Source of the DNA: Brevibacterium zhoupengii
Lineage (GTDB): Bacteria > Actinomycetota > Actinomycetes > Actinomycetales > Brevibacteriaceae
DNA: 64,000 bases
Assembly (NCBI RefSeq): GCF_021117425.1
Contig: NZ_CP088298.1
Location: 1,364,001-1,428,000 of the forward strand
Reading direction: 5' to 3'
The notes beneath the pieces were generated by a model. It was given only the letters and a program-made list of their open reading frames with translations. It searched no databases and was not told the origin of the DNA. A program made the translations under genes and the position numbers. How positions within the stretch are numbered: the first letter of the stretch is position 1; every line of letters begins with the position of its first letter. Shown here one piece after another: positions 47,501-57,037 of the stretch.

Positions 47501-48355
47501 TCAGTCCAGGGTCGGCGACGACTGTGCGGCCGGTGACGGTGGTTGAGTGGCCAGGGCGTCGATGTGAGCATTCGACGGCTGGGGGAACCCTGGTTCATCA
47601 GCATTGATCGGGGCGACGTCAAATGGTGTCTGTCGCCCGTAATCGCCGTGTGGCTTCTGCGGTGTGAACTGCTCGACTTCTCGAGTGCCGCCCATGGGAT
47701 CGAACTCGGTCGACAGACCTGCTGAGTCTACGTCCCTGGGCTGGATTTCGTTGGCCTCAAGTATGCGAATGGAATGTTGGAGGGGTTGTTTTTCTGCGGT
47801 GTCGTTGATGAAGTCCTGCGTCACCTCGGCGGCGTATCCACTTTCGACTGCGATCTGGGCCAGTTTGCGGTGAGCATCCCAATCGCCAACGTCGAGACGG
47901 TGTCCTGCGGCTTCGAATGTGGCTCGGTTGTAGACACGATCGGGACGAGACACCGATGGTTCGGCTGGTGTGTCTGCGGTAGGGGAGAAGTCTATCGCGC
48001 GTCGTTCTTCGTTCATGTGGTGTGCTTTCGTCACGATTCGAGACTCCCATTCTTCAGCATCTTGTGCCGCTGTGTCATTAGGTGAGGCCCCACCGAGATC
48101 GATGCTTGACTGCGCGAGGTGCGCGATGAACTGAGTTTCGTCACGGTTGAACAGTCGGGCATCGATGGTGGTATTGGCTGCCAGCTTGGCCTTGATTCCG
48201 GCGTGCATCGCCCGATATTCCTTGAGTGGCATTTCCAGGTGATCCTTCATCTTTGGGTCTCGACTGACTTGGATCTCGAAGTCATGGATACCGATGTTGA
48301 CCAGGCGGCGCAGCGCCCAGGCTTCATTTTCTGAAAAGGTGGTGAACTCACTCAT
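47501..48355 (-). CDS. Conjugation-block protein of unknown function
   Basis: 284 residues, hydrophilic, no signal peptide or membrane segment. AAGGAGAT precedes ATG 48355, so it is surely expressed. The last 90 residues are Pro/Gln/Asp-rich. It is last gene of the leftward envelope block, 74 bases beyond the peptidoglycan hydrolase gene. Not recognised; co-location suggests a role in transfer or element upkeep. Confidence 0.7.
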   Translation of the reverse strand: MSEFTTFSENEAWALRRLVNIGIHDFEIQVSRDPKMKDHLEMPLKEYRAMHAGIKAKLAANTTIDARLFNRDETQFIAHLAQSSIDLGGASPNDTAAQDAEEWESRIVTKAHHMNEERRAIDFSPTADTPAEPSVSRPDRVYNRATFEAAGHRLDVGDWDAHRKLAQIAVESGYAAEVTQDFINDTAEKQPLQHSIRILEANEIQPRDVDSAGLSTEFDPMGGTREVEQFTPQKPHGDYGRQTPFDVAPINADEPGFPQPSNAHIDALATQPPSPAAQSSPTLD

Positions 48356-48429
48356 GGTCGATCTCCTTAACACTATACGTAACGGTTATACGGCGATCGC
48401 CTGGTCGCGTGTTGATCAGGACGGCGAGA

Positions 48430-50145
48430 TTAGGCTTCGGTTTCCTTATTTTTGCCGTAGTACTCCCAGTGCCAGGCTTCTTGGTTCTTCTGGCCTTCAC
48501 GCGCCCATGGTGGGTGCTCCCACCCGAACTTCTTCGCGTTCTTCTGCATCCATTTGTGCTGCGGTGATCCGAACTTGTTGATGCCCCCGCCATAGTCAAC
48601 AGCCAGAGCCCACCCGTGGTTCGATTTCCCGGGCACAGCTGCCCGTCCTGGCCCGTAGCGTTTGTACAGGACTTTCTGCTCGGCCAAATCACGGTAGGCG
48701 TCGGTGATGGCAATATCGGTCTTGAATTCCTTCTTGTACGCCTTGTTCATCGCGATGAGTGCCTCGGTGGCGTCCGTGCGTAGGTATTCCTTCTTGCTGT
48801 CCGGGGTCCACGGGATCTTCTTGAGCTTGTCGGTGGGGATCTCACCGTTTTTGTGCCCACCCCACGCGCCGGGATTCTTGCGACCGTCGTCAGGAACGTC
48901 GTCATCGCCACCGGAGCCGCCCTTCTCGTCGGCGTCGCAGGAAATGTTATCGGCATTGCCGTCGTCAGAATCGTCGCTGCCGCCGCCTTTGCCACCCTTG
49001 CCCGCGGCATCTTTCGGATTGCCTTTGGGAACGGCCTGGAAGGACACATGGGGGTGGTCTTTGTGGTTCTGGGTGTCTCCACCACGGTCGGGCATCTTCC
49101 GCCAGCCTTCATCGGCACGTTCGACGTTGTAGATGCGCTGGTACCAGATGACGTATTTGACGTTGAGTGCTTTGTGGTTGTCGATGACGAACTTCGCAAT
49201 GTCGTCACCAAGGGCTTTACCGTCTTTGTTCAGCGGGACCATGAAGTCGACTGCCAGGCCAGCAGGGTGCCCGTTGGGGTCGCGTGAGGTGCTGCCGGAA
49301 CGGTACCCGCCGACACCAGTGATGCCGTCATATTCGTCGTAGATGACCTCGGCCGCTTCTTGCACGTGGGGCTTGACGTCTCCGAGGGGCAGCTTTTTCT
49401 TCTTCTGCGCGGTAACTGTGCCTCCGGCGATCGATTGACCCTGCTCGGGGGTGGAGCCGGCGGCTTGGGCCTTGTCACCGGACTTCCAGTCCTTCATGAG
49501 TTTGAACCACTTCTCGGCTTGCTTGATCCGATTCGGCATGTTCGGAGCACCGGCCTTCTCCCACTTGTCGTGGAAGTGCGTCGTCGCAGCCGAAACTGAG
49601 TCGAGTTCGTTCTTGATCATGTCCTCGAAGACTTTGACGCTCTGCGCGTCATCACCTTTGGTATCGGCCATGAAGTTCATTTGGAGCTCGATGGTCCACC
49701 AGTCGGTGTTCTTCTTCTTCGCATACGCCTTGAGCTTGCTGTTACGGCTACCCGTCCATTGGCCAAGGCCGAGGCCACCAGAGAACGATTCAGCCTTCTC
49801 CCGCTTCTTCGGAGTCATCTTGTAAGGCGAGTCCATGATGCCCTGGACACTGGTGGGGTCGACGCCGGATTCCTGGGACCAGTTGCCGAGGATCCCCGCA
49901 ATATTGGTATTCGACATGCCTTTATCCGAGAGCACAGTGAAGACCGCTCGAGCGTGGGCTTTCTCGGTCGGGTCAATGTCTCCGATGTCTCCGACGTCGC
50001 CACCGCCGTTACCGTCGTCGCTGACCGGTGTGCAGGCTCCGCTGGCGGCCATGAGTCCGAAAAGGACCGGGACGATGATGACGAGGGCGAGGAAGCCTGC
50101 ACCAATAGTGGCGGCACCGGGGAGGAGCGACTTGAGTGAGAACAT
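48430..50145 (-). CDS. Three-domain peptidoglycan hydrolase of the transfer apparatus
   Basis: 571 residues. One membrane helix at 15-37, then three modules. Residues 65-215 are a phage-tail-lysozyme-like domain (GNWSQESGVDP, GLGLGQWTGSRN). Residues 255-375 resemble an actinobacterial secreted domain with GGYRSGS, HPAGLAVDFMV and DHPHVSF. Residues 435-565 are a VanY-type D,D-carboxypeptidase (TDAYRDLAEQ, SNHGWALAVDYGG, WHWEYYG zinc ligands). Gly/Asp linkers separate them. Such VirB1-like enzymes open the wall for the conjugation channel. Two predicted peptidase-fold domains plus a lysozyme in one chain is more than most relatives have. Confidence 0.85.
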   Translation of the reverse strand: MFSLKSLLPGAATIGAGFLALVIIVPVLFGLMAASGACTPVSDDGNGGGDVGDIGDIDPTEKAHARAVFTVLSDKGMSNTNIAGILGNWSQESGVDPTSVQGIMDSPYKMTPKKREKAESFSGGLGLGQWTGSRNSKLKAYAKKKNTDWWTIELQMNFMADTKGDDAQSVKVFEDMIKNELDSVSAATTHFHDKWEKAGAPNMPNRIKQAEKWFKLMKDWKSGDKAQAAGSTPEQGQSIAGGTVTAQKKKKLPLGDVKPHVQEAAEVIYDEYDGITGVGGYRSGSTSRDPNGHPAGLAVDFMVPLNKDGKALGDDIAKFVIDNHKALNVKYVIWYQRIYNVERADEGWRKMPDRGGDTQNHKDHPHVSFQAVPKGNPKDAAGKGGKGGGSDDSDDGNADNISCDADEKGGSGGDDDVPDDGRKNPGAWGGHKNGEIPTDKLKKIPWTPDSKKEYLRTDATEALIAMNKAYKKEFKTDIAITDAYRDLAEQKVLYKRYGPGRAAVPGKSNHGWALAVDYGGGINKFGSPQHKWMQKNAKKFGWEHPPWAREGQKNQEAWHWEYYGKNKETEA

Positions 50146-50163
50146 TGCGAAGGCCTTTCGGCA

Positions 50164-50200
50164 ATGACCACCGACCCCTGGGTGCGGGGCCGGTGGTCAT
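50164..50200 (-). terminator. Long hairpin between surface-protein and hydrolase genes
   Basis: ATGACCACCG pairs with CGGTGGTCAT, and an inner CCCC/GGGG extends the stem. It lies 10 bases after the surface-protein stop and before the hydrolase start. No T-tract, so partial termination or mRNA protection within the leftward operon is more likely than full stop. Confidence 0.45.
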
Positions 50201-50209
50201 CATGGTTGG

Positions 50210-52000
50210 TTACTGATCGTCCTTCTTACGGCGGAGCACGGTGTAGAGGATGAATCCTCCTACTGTTGCCACGACGAGTGCGCCGAGGCTGAACCCGACC
50301 GTGGCACCGTTGATCCCTTCCGTGGCGGGTTCACCTGCTCGAGGGGAACTACCGTCGGTGATGACGACTTCATCGGTGCGATCCGGTGACGGAGTCGACT
50401 CGTCGGAGGGTTCATCGCTGGGAGTATCGTCGTCGCCGTCGACGAGAGTCGTCTCGCCGCGGGGAGCCGGGGACTGGTACTGGTCTTCGTCGCCCTGCCC
50501 GGACGGCAGTTCAGGAACATCACCGGGAGTGGTTGGGGCGTTGTCTTCAAGGTTGGAGTCATCGGCAATGTCCGGTTCATCCTTGTCCTTGTCGTCAGTG
50601 CCTTTGTCGTCACCCCCGTCGTTACCAGCCTTGGGCTCATCACCATCGGCTGCAGAGGTGCCCGGGCCTGCGTCGTCGGAGCCAGCGTTGCTGTCACTGT
50701 CAGCGGCAGGAGGCGGGCCCTGTGCGTCTGCAGTCGCGTCAGTACCGGAGGCATTGCCCTCGGCTTCCCGATCGCCGTCTGCAGCGCCGGTGTCATCGTT
50801 GTTAGCACCGTCGGCGCTCTTATCACCTTCGCTGTTCTGATCTCCGCTGGCACCATCAGCACTACCGTTATCAGCAGCGGTGCCACCGCCAGCGTTGTCG
50901 CTTCCGTTTGCGCTACTTGTCGCATCAGAACCGTTGGATCCGGAGTCAGCGCTGGCGTTCTTGTCGTCGCCGTCCGCCGTGGAACCACCCGAGGCAGAGT
51001 CGTCTCCGTTGCTATCGGCGGTAGCGTCCTTGTCGACAGGCGGGGTGGTGCCACCACCGTGGACGGTGAACCAGCCGACAACCCAGTCGCCGTTGCTGTT
51101 CTTGACGAAGTACTTGATCGTCACGGAACCCTCGAACGGTTTGGTCGGGGTGAAGGTCACCGATCCGTCAGGCAGCGTCACGAACGTCCCATACCCGTCA
51201 ACTGTGGCCGTCGGTGAGCGTTTGCCGGTCTTCGGGTCGACGAGACCGATCGAGGTCTGGTCGTAGTCCTCGGGCGGGATCGCTGGCTTGACAGTCACCG
51301 GGTCGGAATTGTCGACAGGGTATTGGTGCTCGGAGTCAGGTGGGGGAGCCGGTGCCTCGGGATCTGGCTCTCCACGGTCGCCGGGGTCGGTCGGGTCGTA
51401 GGAATCCTCGTCCGGAGGTTCCGGAGAATCCGGATCGTCCCCGGGATCCTCTGTGGGATCGTCTGTCGGTTCTTCGGTCGGTTCATCCGACGGGGGATCC
51501 GTGGGCTCTTCGGTGGGGTCCTCAACGGGTTCTTCACTATCGGAGGCGTCCTGGCCATCATCGTCCGAGGGAGCCTCGGGGATCTCTACCGGAGCAGAAG
51601 GCTCGTCGACCGTGGCTGGTTCGGTGGGCTTCTTCGCTGGCTGAGTGTCAGCTTTCGGCTGCTCGGGTACGCTCTGCTCGGCCTTCTTCGCTGGTTGCGT
51701 CTCGACTCTGTCTGGGACTGGGGGAGCGGGTGCCGGTTCCGGCTTTTCGGCAGGCTGGGGTTCCGCCTTGGCGGGTGCTTCGGGCTGGTCGTTGGCTGGT
51801 GGGGTGGTTTCGGGTTTTTCGGCTGGCTGAGTGTCAGCCTGTGGTGTTTCGACCTCTGGGGCCGAGGTTTCGGAAGCCGACTCCTCACTGGTCTCATCAG
51901 CATGGGCCAGTGACGTGGCCATGGTTGTTCCTGAGGTGGCGAGGCCGACAGCCAGGGCGGCTGCGAGGATTCGCCTCTTAGCGGGTGTTACGTGTGTCAT
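50210..52000 (-). CDS. Cell-surface protein with CshA-type repeat and disordered stalks
   Basis: 596 residues. Sec signal peptide at 1-34 (cleavage near AHA-DE), a Pro/Glu-rich stalk to about 215, one CshA-like fibril repeat at 225-325 (ATVDGYGTFVTLPDGSVTFT, IKYFVKNSNGDW), a Ser/Asp/Gly/Asn low-complexity stalk to about 545, and a C-terminal membrane helix ending in RRKKDDQ. No LPxTG motif is visible, so it is held by the helix. Layout suggests a wall-spanning adhesin or channel-associated protein that aids donor-recipient contact. ATGA overlap with the upstream gene. Confidence 0.82.
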   Translation of the reverse strand: MTHVTPAKRRILAAALAVGLATSGTTMATSLAHADETSEESASETSAPEVETPQADTQPAEKPETTPPANDQPEAPAKAEPQPAEKPEPAPAPPVPDRVETQPAKKAEQSVPEQPKADTQPAKKPTEPATVDEPSAPVEIPEAPSDDDGQDASDSEEPVEDPTEEPTDPPSDEPTEEPTDDPTEDPGDDPDSPEPPDEDSYDPTDPGDRGEPDPEAPAPPPDSEHQYPVDNSDPVTVKPAIPPEDYDQTSIGLVDPKTGKRSPTATVDGYGTFVTLPDGSVTFTPTKPFEGSVTIKYFVKNSNGDWVVGWFTVHGGGTTPPVDKDATADSNGDDSASGGSTADGDDKNASADSGSNGSDATSSANGSDNAGGGTAADNGSADGASGDQNSEGDKSADGANNDDTGAADGDREAEGNASGTDATADAQGPPPAADSDSNAGSDDAGPGTSAADGDEPKAGNDGGDDKGTDDKDKDEPDIADDSNLEDNAPTTPGDVPELPSGQGDEDQYQSPAPRGETTLVDGDDDTPSDEPSDESTPSPDRTDEVVITDGSSPRAGEPATEGINGATVGFSLGALVVATVGGFILYTVLRRKKDDQ

Positions 52001-53781
52001 TTGGTTGAACCTTTCTCATTGGCGGTGACGACACCGTTGGAGCCGCGCACGAGTGCGATGCCTTCGCTGGTGAAGCCGATGACTCGATCGGGATCGGTAT
52101 AGGTGTGCTTGTTCAGGTAGTAAGTGCGCTCTGCTCCGGCCTCGGTGATCGCGGTGGGTCCGAGAGCTGTAGTGAAGTCGCCAGTAGTTGATTGGGCAGT
52201 GATGGTGCCGGTGGTGAGGTTGAACGCGGTATCGCCGATGATTGCGGTCTCGAGGCCGCGTCCGACCTTCCAGTCCTGGCTTGTCGGGGAGGCTTCTGTC
52301 GCCCCGGTGATAGCACCGTTTTCGGTCAGGGAGTGGACGACGATGTAGTTGGTGCCCTCGACGGCCCATTCGGCAACCGCCAGACCGTGTCCAGCACTGA
52401 TGTGCCGTTCGAACGTTGCATCGTCGGTCGGGGCGGTCAGCGTGATTGTGCTGGCCTCATCGTCAGTTTCACCGAACGGGACGCTGACGAGTCGTGGTTT
52501 CCCGGACTCGATTTGGATGAGGGAACGATTGTCGATCGACACTGGTAGGAACTGAGGATTGCTGGTGACAGTGACGGGGTCCTTCTCACCAACAGTGAGG
52601 GCGTGGATGTCACCGTTCTTGGATTTGATCATCGGGGTGGTGCCGGTGACGTTGAGCTTTTGATCCTTCGCGACTGGCCATGATTGGGTCTTTCCGTCGG
52701 CAGTGATTGCGGTGACGGACTTGTCGGTGCGTGCCGCCACGGCTGGGGTGTCACCATCGGTGAACTCGGCGGTGTACTTGATGGGCCCGTCGAGTTTGGC
52801 TTTCGCGATCTCATCTCCAGTGGAGGTGTCATTGAGAGCGAGTTCGCCACTGTCGGGAGTGACGTAGGCAACTCCGGCTTTGAACCATCCCAGTGCTGCG
52901 GTTTTATCTGCGGGCAGTTCCCACAGCTTCTTGTCGTAGCCGGTGAGAAGTTCTGCGTCTGCGGGTTCTGCGGTCGGTGCAGGGGTGAACCAGGTGGGCG
53001 CTGCTGCGGGTTCAGTCTCGCGTGATGGTGCGAACTGGAGCAGACCGAGGATGAGTAGACCGACGAGGACGACAGCTCCGATGGTCAGCATGATCGGTGC
53101 CTTCTTGGCCCACTCGATCGAGGGAGAGGCGATTTTCGGACGAGTGGTTGGCTTCCTCGGCCGGGTCTTGGTGGAGCGTGCCGGTCTGGTCGCCTCCCAT
53201 CGCCTCTTCGCCCGTGTGATCAACCGGTGCAGTCGTGAAGGAGTTTGCGGCTTGGTCGTCGGTTTGGGCGGCAGTTCTGGGACGGTCGAGAGCTCAACGG
53301 TGTCGTCGAAGCTCTCTGGAGAGAGGACGAGGCCCCGGAACCCGGGGAGGGCCGAAGTCAGCTCGAATTCCTCGACGTTGCGGTTGGCCAGTGACTGAGC
53401 GGCAGCGACGACGACGGAGAGCGAGGACTTTGCCGCGATGGACCCTTCGCCGGGAGTGATGATCGAGAAGTTGTGGAACTCCATCTGGTACGTCGTGGGG
53501 GCTTTATCTGAGGGGTCGAGAAGTTTCAGGCCCGTCGTGGTGACGTGCCAGCGGCCCGGGGTGAAGCACACGGTGTCCTTCGCGTGGATGGGTGCGAGCT
53601 CGATCACGGGAGGACGGTTGTGGTGGCGGCGGCGAATCATGGCCAGGGTTGCGTCGAGGGTGGGTTTGGACACGGAGACGTTCGACCGGTCTCTGAGGGT
53701 GACTTCGGCGGTGACGATCAGCCCGTTGGGGGCGATCTCACCGACTTCGATGTCTGGGGTCGTATCTGTGGTGTCGTGCAT
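51997..53781 (-). CDS. Single-pass membrane protein with extracytoplasmic beta-rich domain
   Basis: 594 residues. A cytoplasmic N-terminal domain of about 190 residues, a very basic Pro/Arg/Lys linker (205-250), one membrane helix near 240-262, and a 330-residue external region made of short beta repeats (propeller-like spacing of Gly/Asp/Thr). GGCGGAG precedes ATG 53781; the frame is open further back to 53889 without a good start. No enzyme motif. Proteins with this build occur in actinobacterial conjugation clusters as scaffold components; exact role unknown. Confidence 0.72.
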   Translation of the reverse strand: MHDTTDTTPDIEVGEIAPNGLIVTAEVTLRDRSNVSVSKPTLDATLAMIRRRHHNRPPVIELAPIHAKDTVCFTPGRWHVTTTGLKLLDPSDKAPTTYQMEFHNFSIITPGEGSIAAKSSLSVVVAAAQSLANRNVEEFELTSALPGFRGLVLSPESFDDTVELSTVPELPPKPTTKPQTPSRLHRLITRAKRRWEATRPARSTKTRPRKPTTRPKIASPSIEWAKKAPIMLTIGAVVLVGLLILGLLQFAPSRETEPAAAPTWFTPAPTAEPADAELLTGYDKKLWELPADKTAALGWFKAGVAYVTPDSGELALNDTSTGDEIAKAKLDGPIKYTAEFTDGDTPAVAARTDKSVTAITADGKTQSWPVAKDQKLNVTGTTPMIKSKNGDIHALTVGEKDPVTVTSNPQFLPVSIDNRSLIQIESGKPRLVSVPFGETDDEASTITLTAPTDDATFERHISAGHGLAVAEWAVEGTNYIVVHSLTENGAITGATEASPTSQDWKVGRGLETAIIGDTAFNLTTGTITAQSTTGDFTTALGPTAITEAGAERTYYLNKHTYTDPDRVIGFTSEGIALVRGSNGVVTANEKGSTK

Positions 53782-53878
53782 GTCTCTCCGCCTTGAGGGG
53801 ATTTTCGGGTTGCGCCTTCTGTGCGCCGATTGAGCGGGGGAATGTTTGTCAATGATGCGAGTGGGATCACACGTAAAG

Positions 53879-53905
53879 CGGCCCCGCACGTTTCGTGCAG
53901 GGCCG
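53879..53905 (-). terminator. Hairpin after the YibE/F gene
   Basis: CGGCCC-CGCACG and its complement (one mismatch, 3-base loop) lie 15 bases beyond the leftward YibE/F stop; on the minus strand the stem is followed by CTTTACGT. Likely intrinsic terminator or transcript boundary. Confidence 0.55.
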
Positions 53906-53919
53906 TCGCGGGGTGGGTG

Positions 53920-55056
53920 TCAGTGATTGTGCGCGGTAACGGGTCGAGGCTTGGTGGGTACGCGGGAGAGGATGAGTGCGAAGGCTGTTGTCGCTGGCAT
54001 GGTGGTGATGATGCCGATGATGCCCGCCAGCATTTGGGTGAGTGTGGTGGCAACGGTGTCGGTCTGGAGGAACGCTGGCAGCGGTTGGTTGTGGGTGTGG
54101 GCGAGGACGAACGCGGCGAGGCCTGCGCCGACGACGGAGAAGCTGATGGTATAGATCGCTGAGGCCGAGTGATCCCTCCCGACGGCCAGGGCGGTCGGGG
54201 CGATCGTCTTCCAGCTGGGACGGATACCAGGAGTGGTGTGGGAGAAGACGGTGGCCGCTTGGGCGGCGGCAATGTCGTTGAGGATCCCTATCAAAGCGAT
54301 AAGCAGTGCGGCCAGAGACAGCGCTGAGAGGTCAATGTCGAGACTGGTGTAGGTCAACGCGGAGGCAGACTCATCTGCGGGACCCAGACGCAACCAACTC
54401 GACAGTAGTGTGCCTGCGAGCATGGCTGTTGCGGCTCCACACATGGTTCCGGCCCAGGCGGCGAGTGTTTTCGTTGAGAGGCCGTGGGTGAAGAACAGCA
54501 CCGCGGTGAGCACGAGGACGATGCTGATGGTCGTGTAGAGCAGCGGGGATCCACCGGTTGAGATTCCGCCGATGAGGAAGGCCCAGATGAACAGGGCTGA
54601 GGCTAGGAGGGAGGCGATCGCGCGGATGCCTTTGCCGCCGACGACGAGACGGACGACGATGATGACGATGATGGTGAAGACGGCAAGTTTGATTGCGCGG
54701 TCGTGTGAGTGGAATGTGTACACGGTCTCGGAGCCGGGGCTGTTGGAGGCGTAGAGGATGGCTTGGTCACCATTGACGGCGTGCGAGAGCCAGGCGTCGC
54801 GGAAGAGCATCACATCGACTTGGTGCCCGGTGCTCAGGGTGCCGGTGGCTTGGCCGCAAGGAACTTCGTCGGTGACGTTCTCGCAGTCGGTATAGGACAC
54901 GTTAGTAAGCACAGCGGAGGGGTAGGTCGTATCGGTTGTGCTGGGTTGGTGGGGCCAGAGAGCGATGACGAGGGGAATGAGAGTCACAGCGATGACCACG
55001 ACAACCGCTGTGGCGAGGCGGGTGCCGTGGTCAAGGCGTGAAATGAGTGTCTTCAT
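53920..55056 (-). CDS. YibE/F-like polytopic membrane protein
   Basis: 378 residues: one N-terminal membrane helix, an external OB-like segment (VDVMLFRDAWLSHAVNGDQA) near 85-125, then seven or so membrane helices. The pattern GILNDIAAAQAATV and the Asp/Glu spacing match the YibE/F family. Function of the family is not settled. Overlaps the redoxin gene start by four bases, so it is part of the same operon. Confidence 0.8.
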   Translation of the reverse strand: MKTLISRLDHGTRLATAVVVVIAVTLIPLVIALWPHQPSTTDTTYPSAVLTNVSYTDCENVTDEVPCGQATGTLSTGHQVDVMLFRDAWLSHAVNGDQAILYASNSPGSETVYTFHSHDRAIKLAVFTIIVIIVVRLVVGGKGIRAIASLLASALFIWAFLIGGISTGGSPLLYTTISIVLVLTAVLFFTHGLSTKTLAAWAGTMCGAATAMLAGTLLSSWLRLGPADESASALTYTSLDIDLSALSLAALLIALIGILNDIAAAQAATVFSHTTPGIRPSWKTIAPTALAVGRDHSASAIYTISFSVVGAGLAAFVLAHTHNQPLPAFLQTDTVATTLTQMLAGIIGIITTMPATTAFALILSRVPTKPRPVTAHNH

Positions 55057-55352
55057 GCGCTCAGATCATGGGAATGTGTCGGGGACTGGAGGTCCGGTGA
55101 TGGTTCTGCAGCGCGTTCGGCCGCGATCGCCTGGGCGATCTTGTCGGGGCGGAGATCGGACCAAGAGCCGGTGGGTGTTTCGACATAGGGTGCTGTTGCA
55201 AGGCCTGCGGCCTTGATCTGTTTGAGCTTGTCGAGGTTCTCGGGTGCGGAGAGGTCCTTCACCGTTGGTGGGAATCCGGCATTCTTGAAGAAGTTGATCG
55301 TGCTTTTACACTTGCTGCATTGCGGGGTTGCCCACACAGTGATGTTCGACAT
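55053..55352 (-). CDS. Glutaredoxin/ArsC-like small redox protein
   Basis: 99 residues with a thioredoxin fold. Active-site motif CSKC at 12-15 (TPQCSKCKSTINFF) and the cis-Pro region ATAPYVET. GAGGAGG lies before ATG 55352; an in-frame start at 55388 is less likely. Cytoplasmic by lack of signal. Reduces disulfides or glutathione/mycothiol mixed disulfides; its reason for being in a conjugation block is unclear. Confidence 0.82.
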   Translation of the reverse strand: MSNITVWATPQCSKCKSTINFFKNAGFPPTVKDLSAPENLDKLKQIKAAGLATAPYVETPTGSWSDLRPDKIAQAIAAERAAEPSPDLQSPTHSHDLSA

Positions 55353-55397
55353 CGGTTCCTCCTCGGTTGGGGGCGTCATGATAGTCACCTCGAGTCG

Positions 55398-55979
55398 TCA
55401 TTCTGTTTCGTTGGGGTTCCAGTCGTGGGGGTTCTCGGCCACGACTCGTTCGCTCTTGTCACGTTTGGCCTCTTGCTCGGCACCGTCGATGACGAGGGTG
55501 TAGAACTCTTCCTGCCCGTAGTCGTTGTCCTTCCGGATCCTGTAGGACAGTGTGTTTGCCCACCAACCGGCCCAGGTCAGTGATTGGGCTGCGGTGAGGA
55601 CCTCTTCGCAGTTGTCGGGGTACTCAGTGTCGTCGCCGAGCAGAGTGGAGAGAACACTGAACCGGTCACGGCGGGCGCTTTCGACGAGACCGGATGAGAC
55701 CATACGGTCGGTACCTTCAAGATTGGGCAGGTCGTGCGCAGTTTCGAAGGCTTCGGTGTCGAGCATGAGCTGGTTGAGGAAGCTCTCGGTGTCGGAAGCC
55801 CGTTGCTTCTTGAAGCAGTTGGGGCAGATCATCCCGTTCTGTTCTTTGCCCGCCTTCGTGGCGTAGAAGTCTGATCGTGCCGCTTGGGCGCGTCTCGAGG
55901 GTGGCACTTTCGAGAGGTCGGTGCTGGTGGTGTGGCCGCATTTGTACTTGACGGGGTAGTGGGTGGGAATTTTGTTCAT
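55398..55979 (-). CDS. Zinc-ribbon-containing protein of unknown function
   Basis: 193 residues. Probable metal site made of Cys14-Gly-His16 and CPNC at about 52-55. The middle and C-terminal parts are hydrophilic and acidic; no known domain. AAAGGAA precedes ATG 55979. Co-directional with redoxin and YibE/F genes. Not recognised. Confidence 0.68.
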   Translation of the reverse strand: MNKIPTHYPVKYKCGHTTSTDLSKVPPSRRAQAARSDFYATKAGKEQNGMICPNCFKKQRASDTESFLNQLMLDTEAFETAHDLPNLEGTDRMVSSGLVESARRDRFSVLSTLLGDDTEYPDNCEEVLTAAQSLTWAGWWANTLSYRIRKDNDYGQEEFYTLVIDGAEQEAKRDKSERVVAENPHDWNPNETE

Positions 55980-56078
55980 CACGGTTCCTTTGTTGTTGTG
56001 GACTTGTGCACGAAGTTCGGGCACACGCGATGTCAGTGTTTGTCGCTGGAGACGTGGTGGGGATCGTTACGCCGGTGA

Positions 56079-56975
56079 TTAGGGGATTGCTTCGCGCTTG
56101 AGTGCTTGGAGTCTGTCGCGGTGCCCGGGCGGTTCTGGAATGTCGTCGACGAGCTTACGCAGCCGACTGCTCGAGGCTTTTGTGTAGATCTGCGTCGTGG
56201 CAACGGATGCGTGGCCGAGAAGGTCTCGCAGGCCCATAAGGTCGGGGTTGAGCTCGAGGGCGTCGACGCCGAACTTGTGTCGCAACGAGTGCGCGTTTCT
56301 TCCGGGTTGGAAGCCAAGGAGATGCCGAACACGTCGACCGATTGAACGGGGCAACATGTGTCCCGAAGGGTTACGGTCCGAGGGGAAGAAATATCCGGCT
56401 GGGAACTGCGGCAACAGGTCCTGCATGAGGGGGTGGAGGGGGACGAGGCGTTGTTTGTTGCCCTTACCGAGTATGCGGAGTTCCTTGGTGGGAAGCATGA
56501 CGTCGTCGGAATGGGCTCGAGAGATCTCTCCGGCACGCATTCCTTGGAGTTCGCCGAAGAGAATCATCAGTACGTCGATGGGGCGAGTTGCTCGGTCTAG
56601 GGCGCGTTGAATGTCATCGGTCGGGCAGGGATTCGGGATACCGACGCTGTTGCGCATTGTGGGGAGTTTGCGTGCCGGGTTCTTCTTGATCTTGCCGATC
56701 GTTTCGGCCCATTCGTAGAACACACTGAGGGTAGAGCGGGCAGATCGTTTCGTGGAGATTGCTGGACCAACGTCTTTGGAGAGCCAGGCGTGGAAATCAA
56801 CGAGGCTGAGCTTGAGTACCGACTTATGCTCGGTCGAGTTCTGAGTCCAGAGCATTAGGCGGTGGAGGTAGTATCCGCGTAGCTCGACAGTATCCGGAGA
56901 CCGATAGTTCGAAAGCGACGCTGTGAAGGTGTCGTGGAGCGTCTGGTGGTGCTTCGACAGTATGGGGTCTGACAT
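56079..56975 (-). CDS. Tyrosine recombinase (integrase) of the element
   Basis: 298 residues, XerC/D-like length. N-terminal core-binding domain to about 110, then the catalytic domain with Arg near 147 (MRAGEIS), Lys near 173 (GKGNKQR), His-x-x-Arg near 228-231 (HSLRHKF), His near 253 (LGHASVATT) and the nucleophile Tyr near 262 (QIYTK). All six positions are intact. It lies 735 bases from the tRNA 3'-half att site, with two small genes between, and should catalyse integration and excision there. Lack of an N-terminal arm-binding domain means a simple XerC/D-type, not lambda-type, integrase. Confidence 0.9.
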   Translation of the reverse strand: MSDPILSKHHQTLHDTFTASLSNYRSPDTVELRGYYLHRLMLWTQNSTEHKSVLKLSLVDFHAWLSKDVGPAISTKRSARSTLSVFYEWAETIGKIKKNPARKLPTMRNSVGIPNPCPTDDIQRALDRATRPIDVLMILFGELQGMRAGEISRAHSDDVMLPTKELRILGKGNKQRLVPLHPLMQDLLPQFPAGYFFPSDRNPSGHMLPRSIGRRVRHLLGFQPGRNAHSLRHKFGVDALELNPDLMGLRDLLGHASVATTQIYTKASSSRLRKLVDDIPEPPGHRDRLQALKREAIP

Positions 56976-57037
56976 GTGATCTCACTTTCGAATAGGGGAA
57001 GTGAGATTGTTTTTAGCATGCCCTAACCTGTTCGGTC

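Noticed and set aside
50545..51130. Short tandem DNA repeats in the surface-protein gene as a CRISPR or VNTR locus
   Set aside because: They reflect Ser/Asp/Gly low-complexity protein sequence without a fixed repeat unit.
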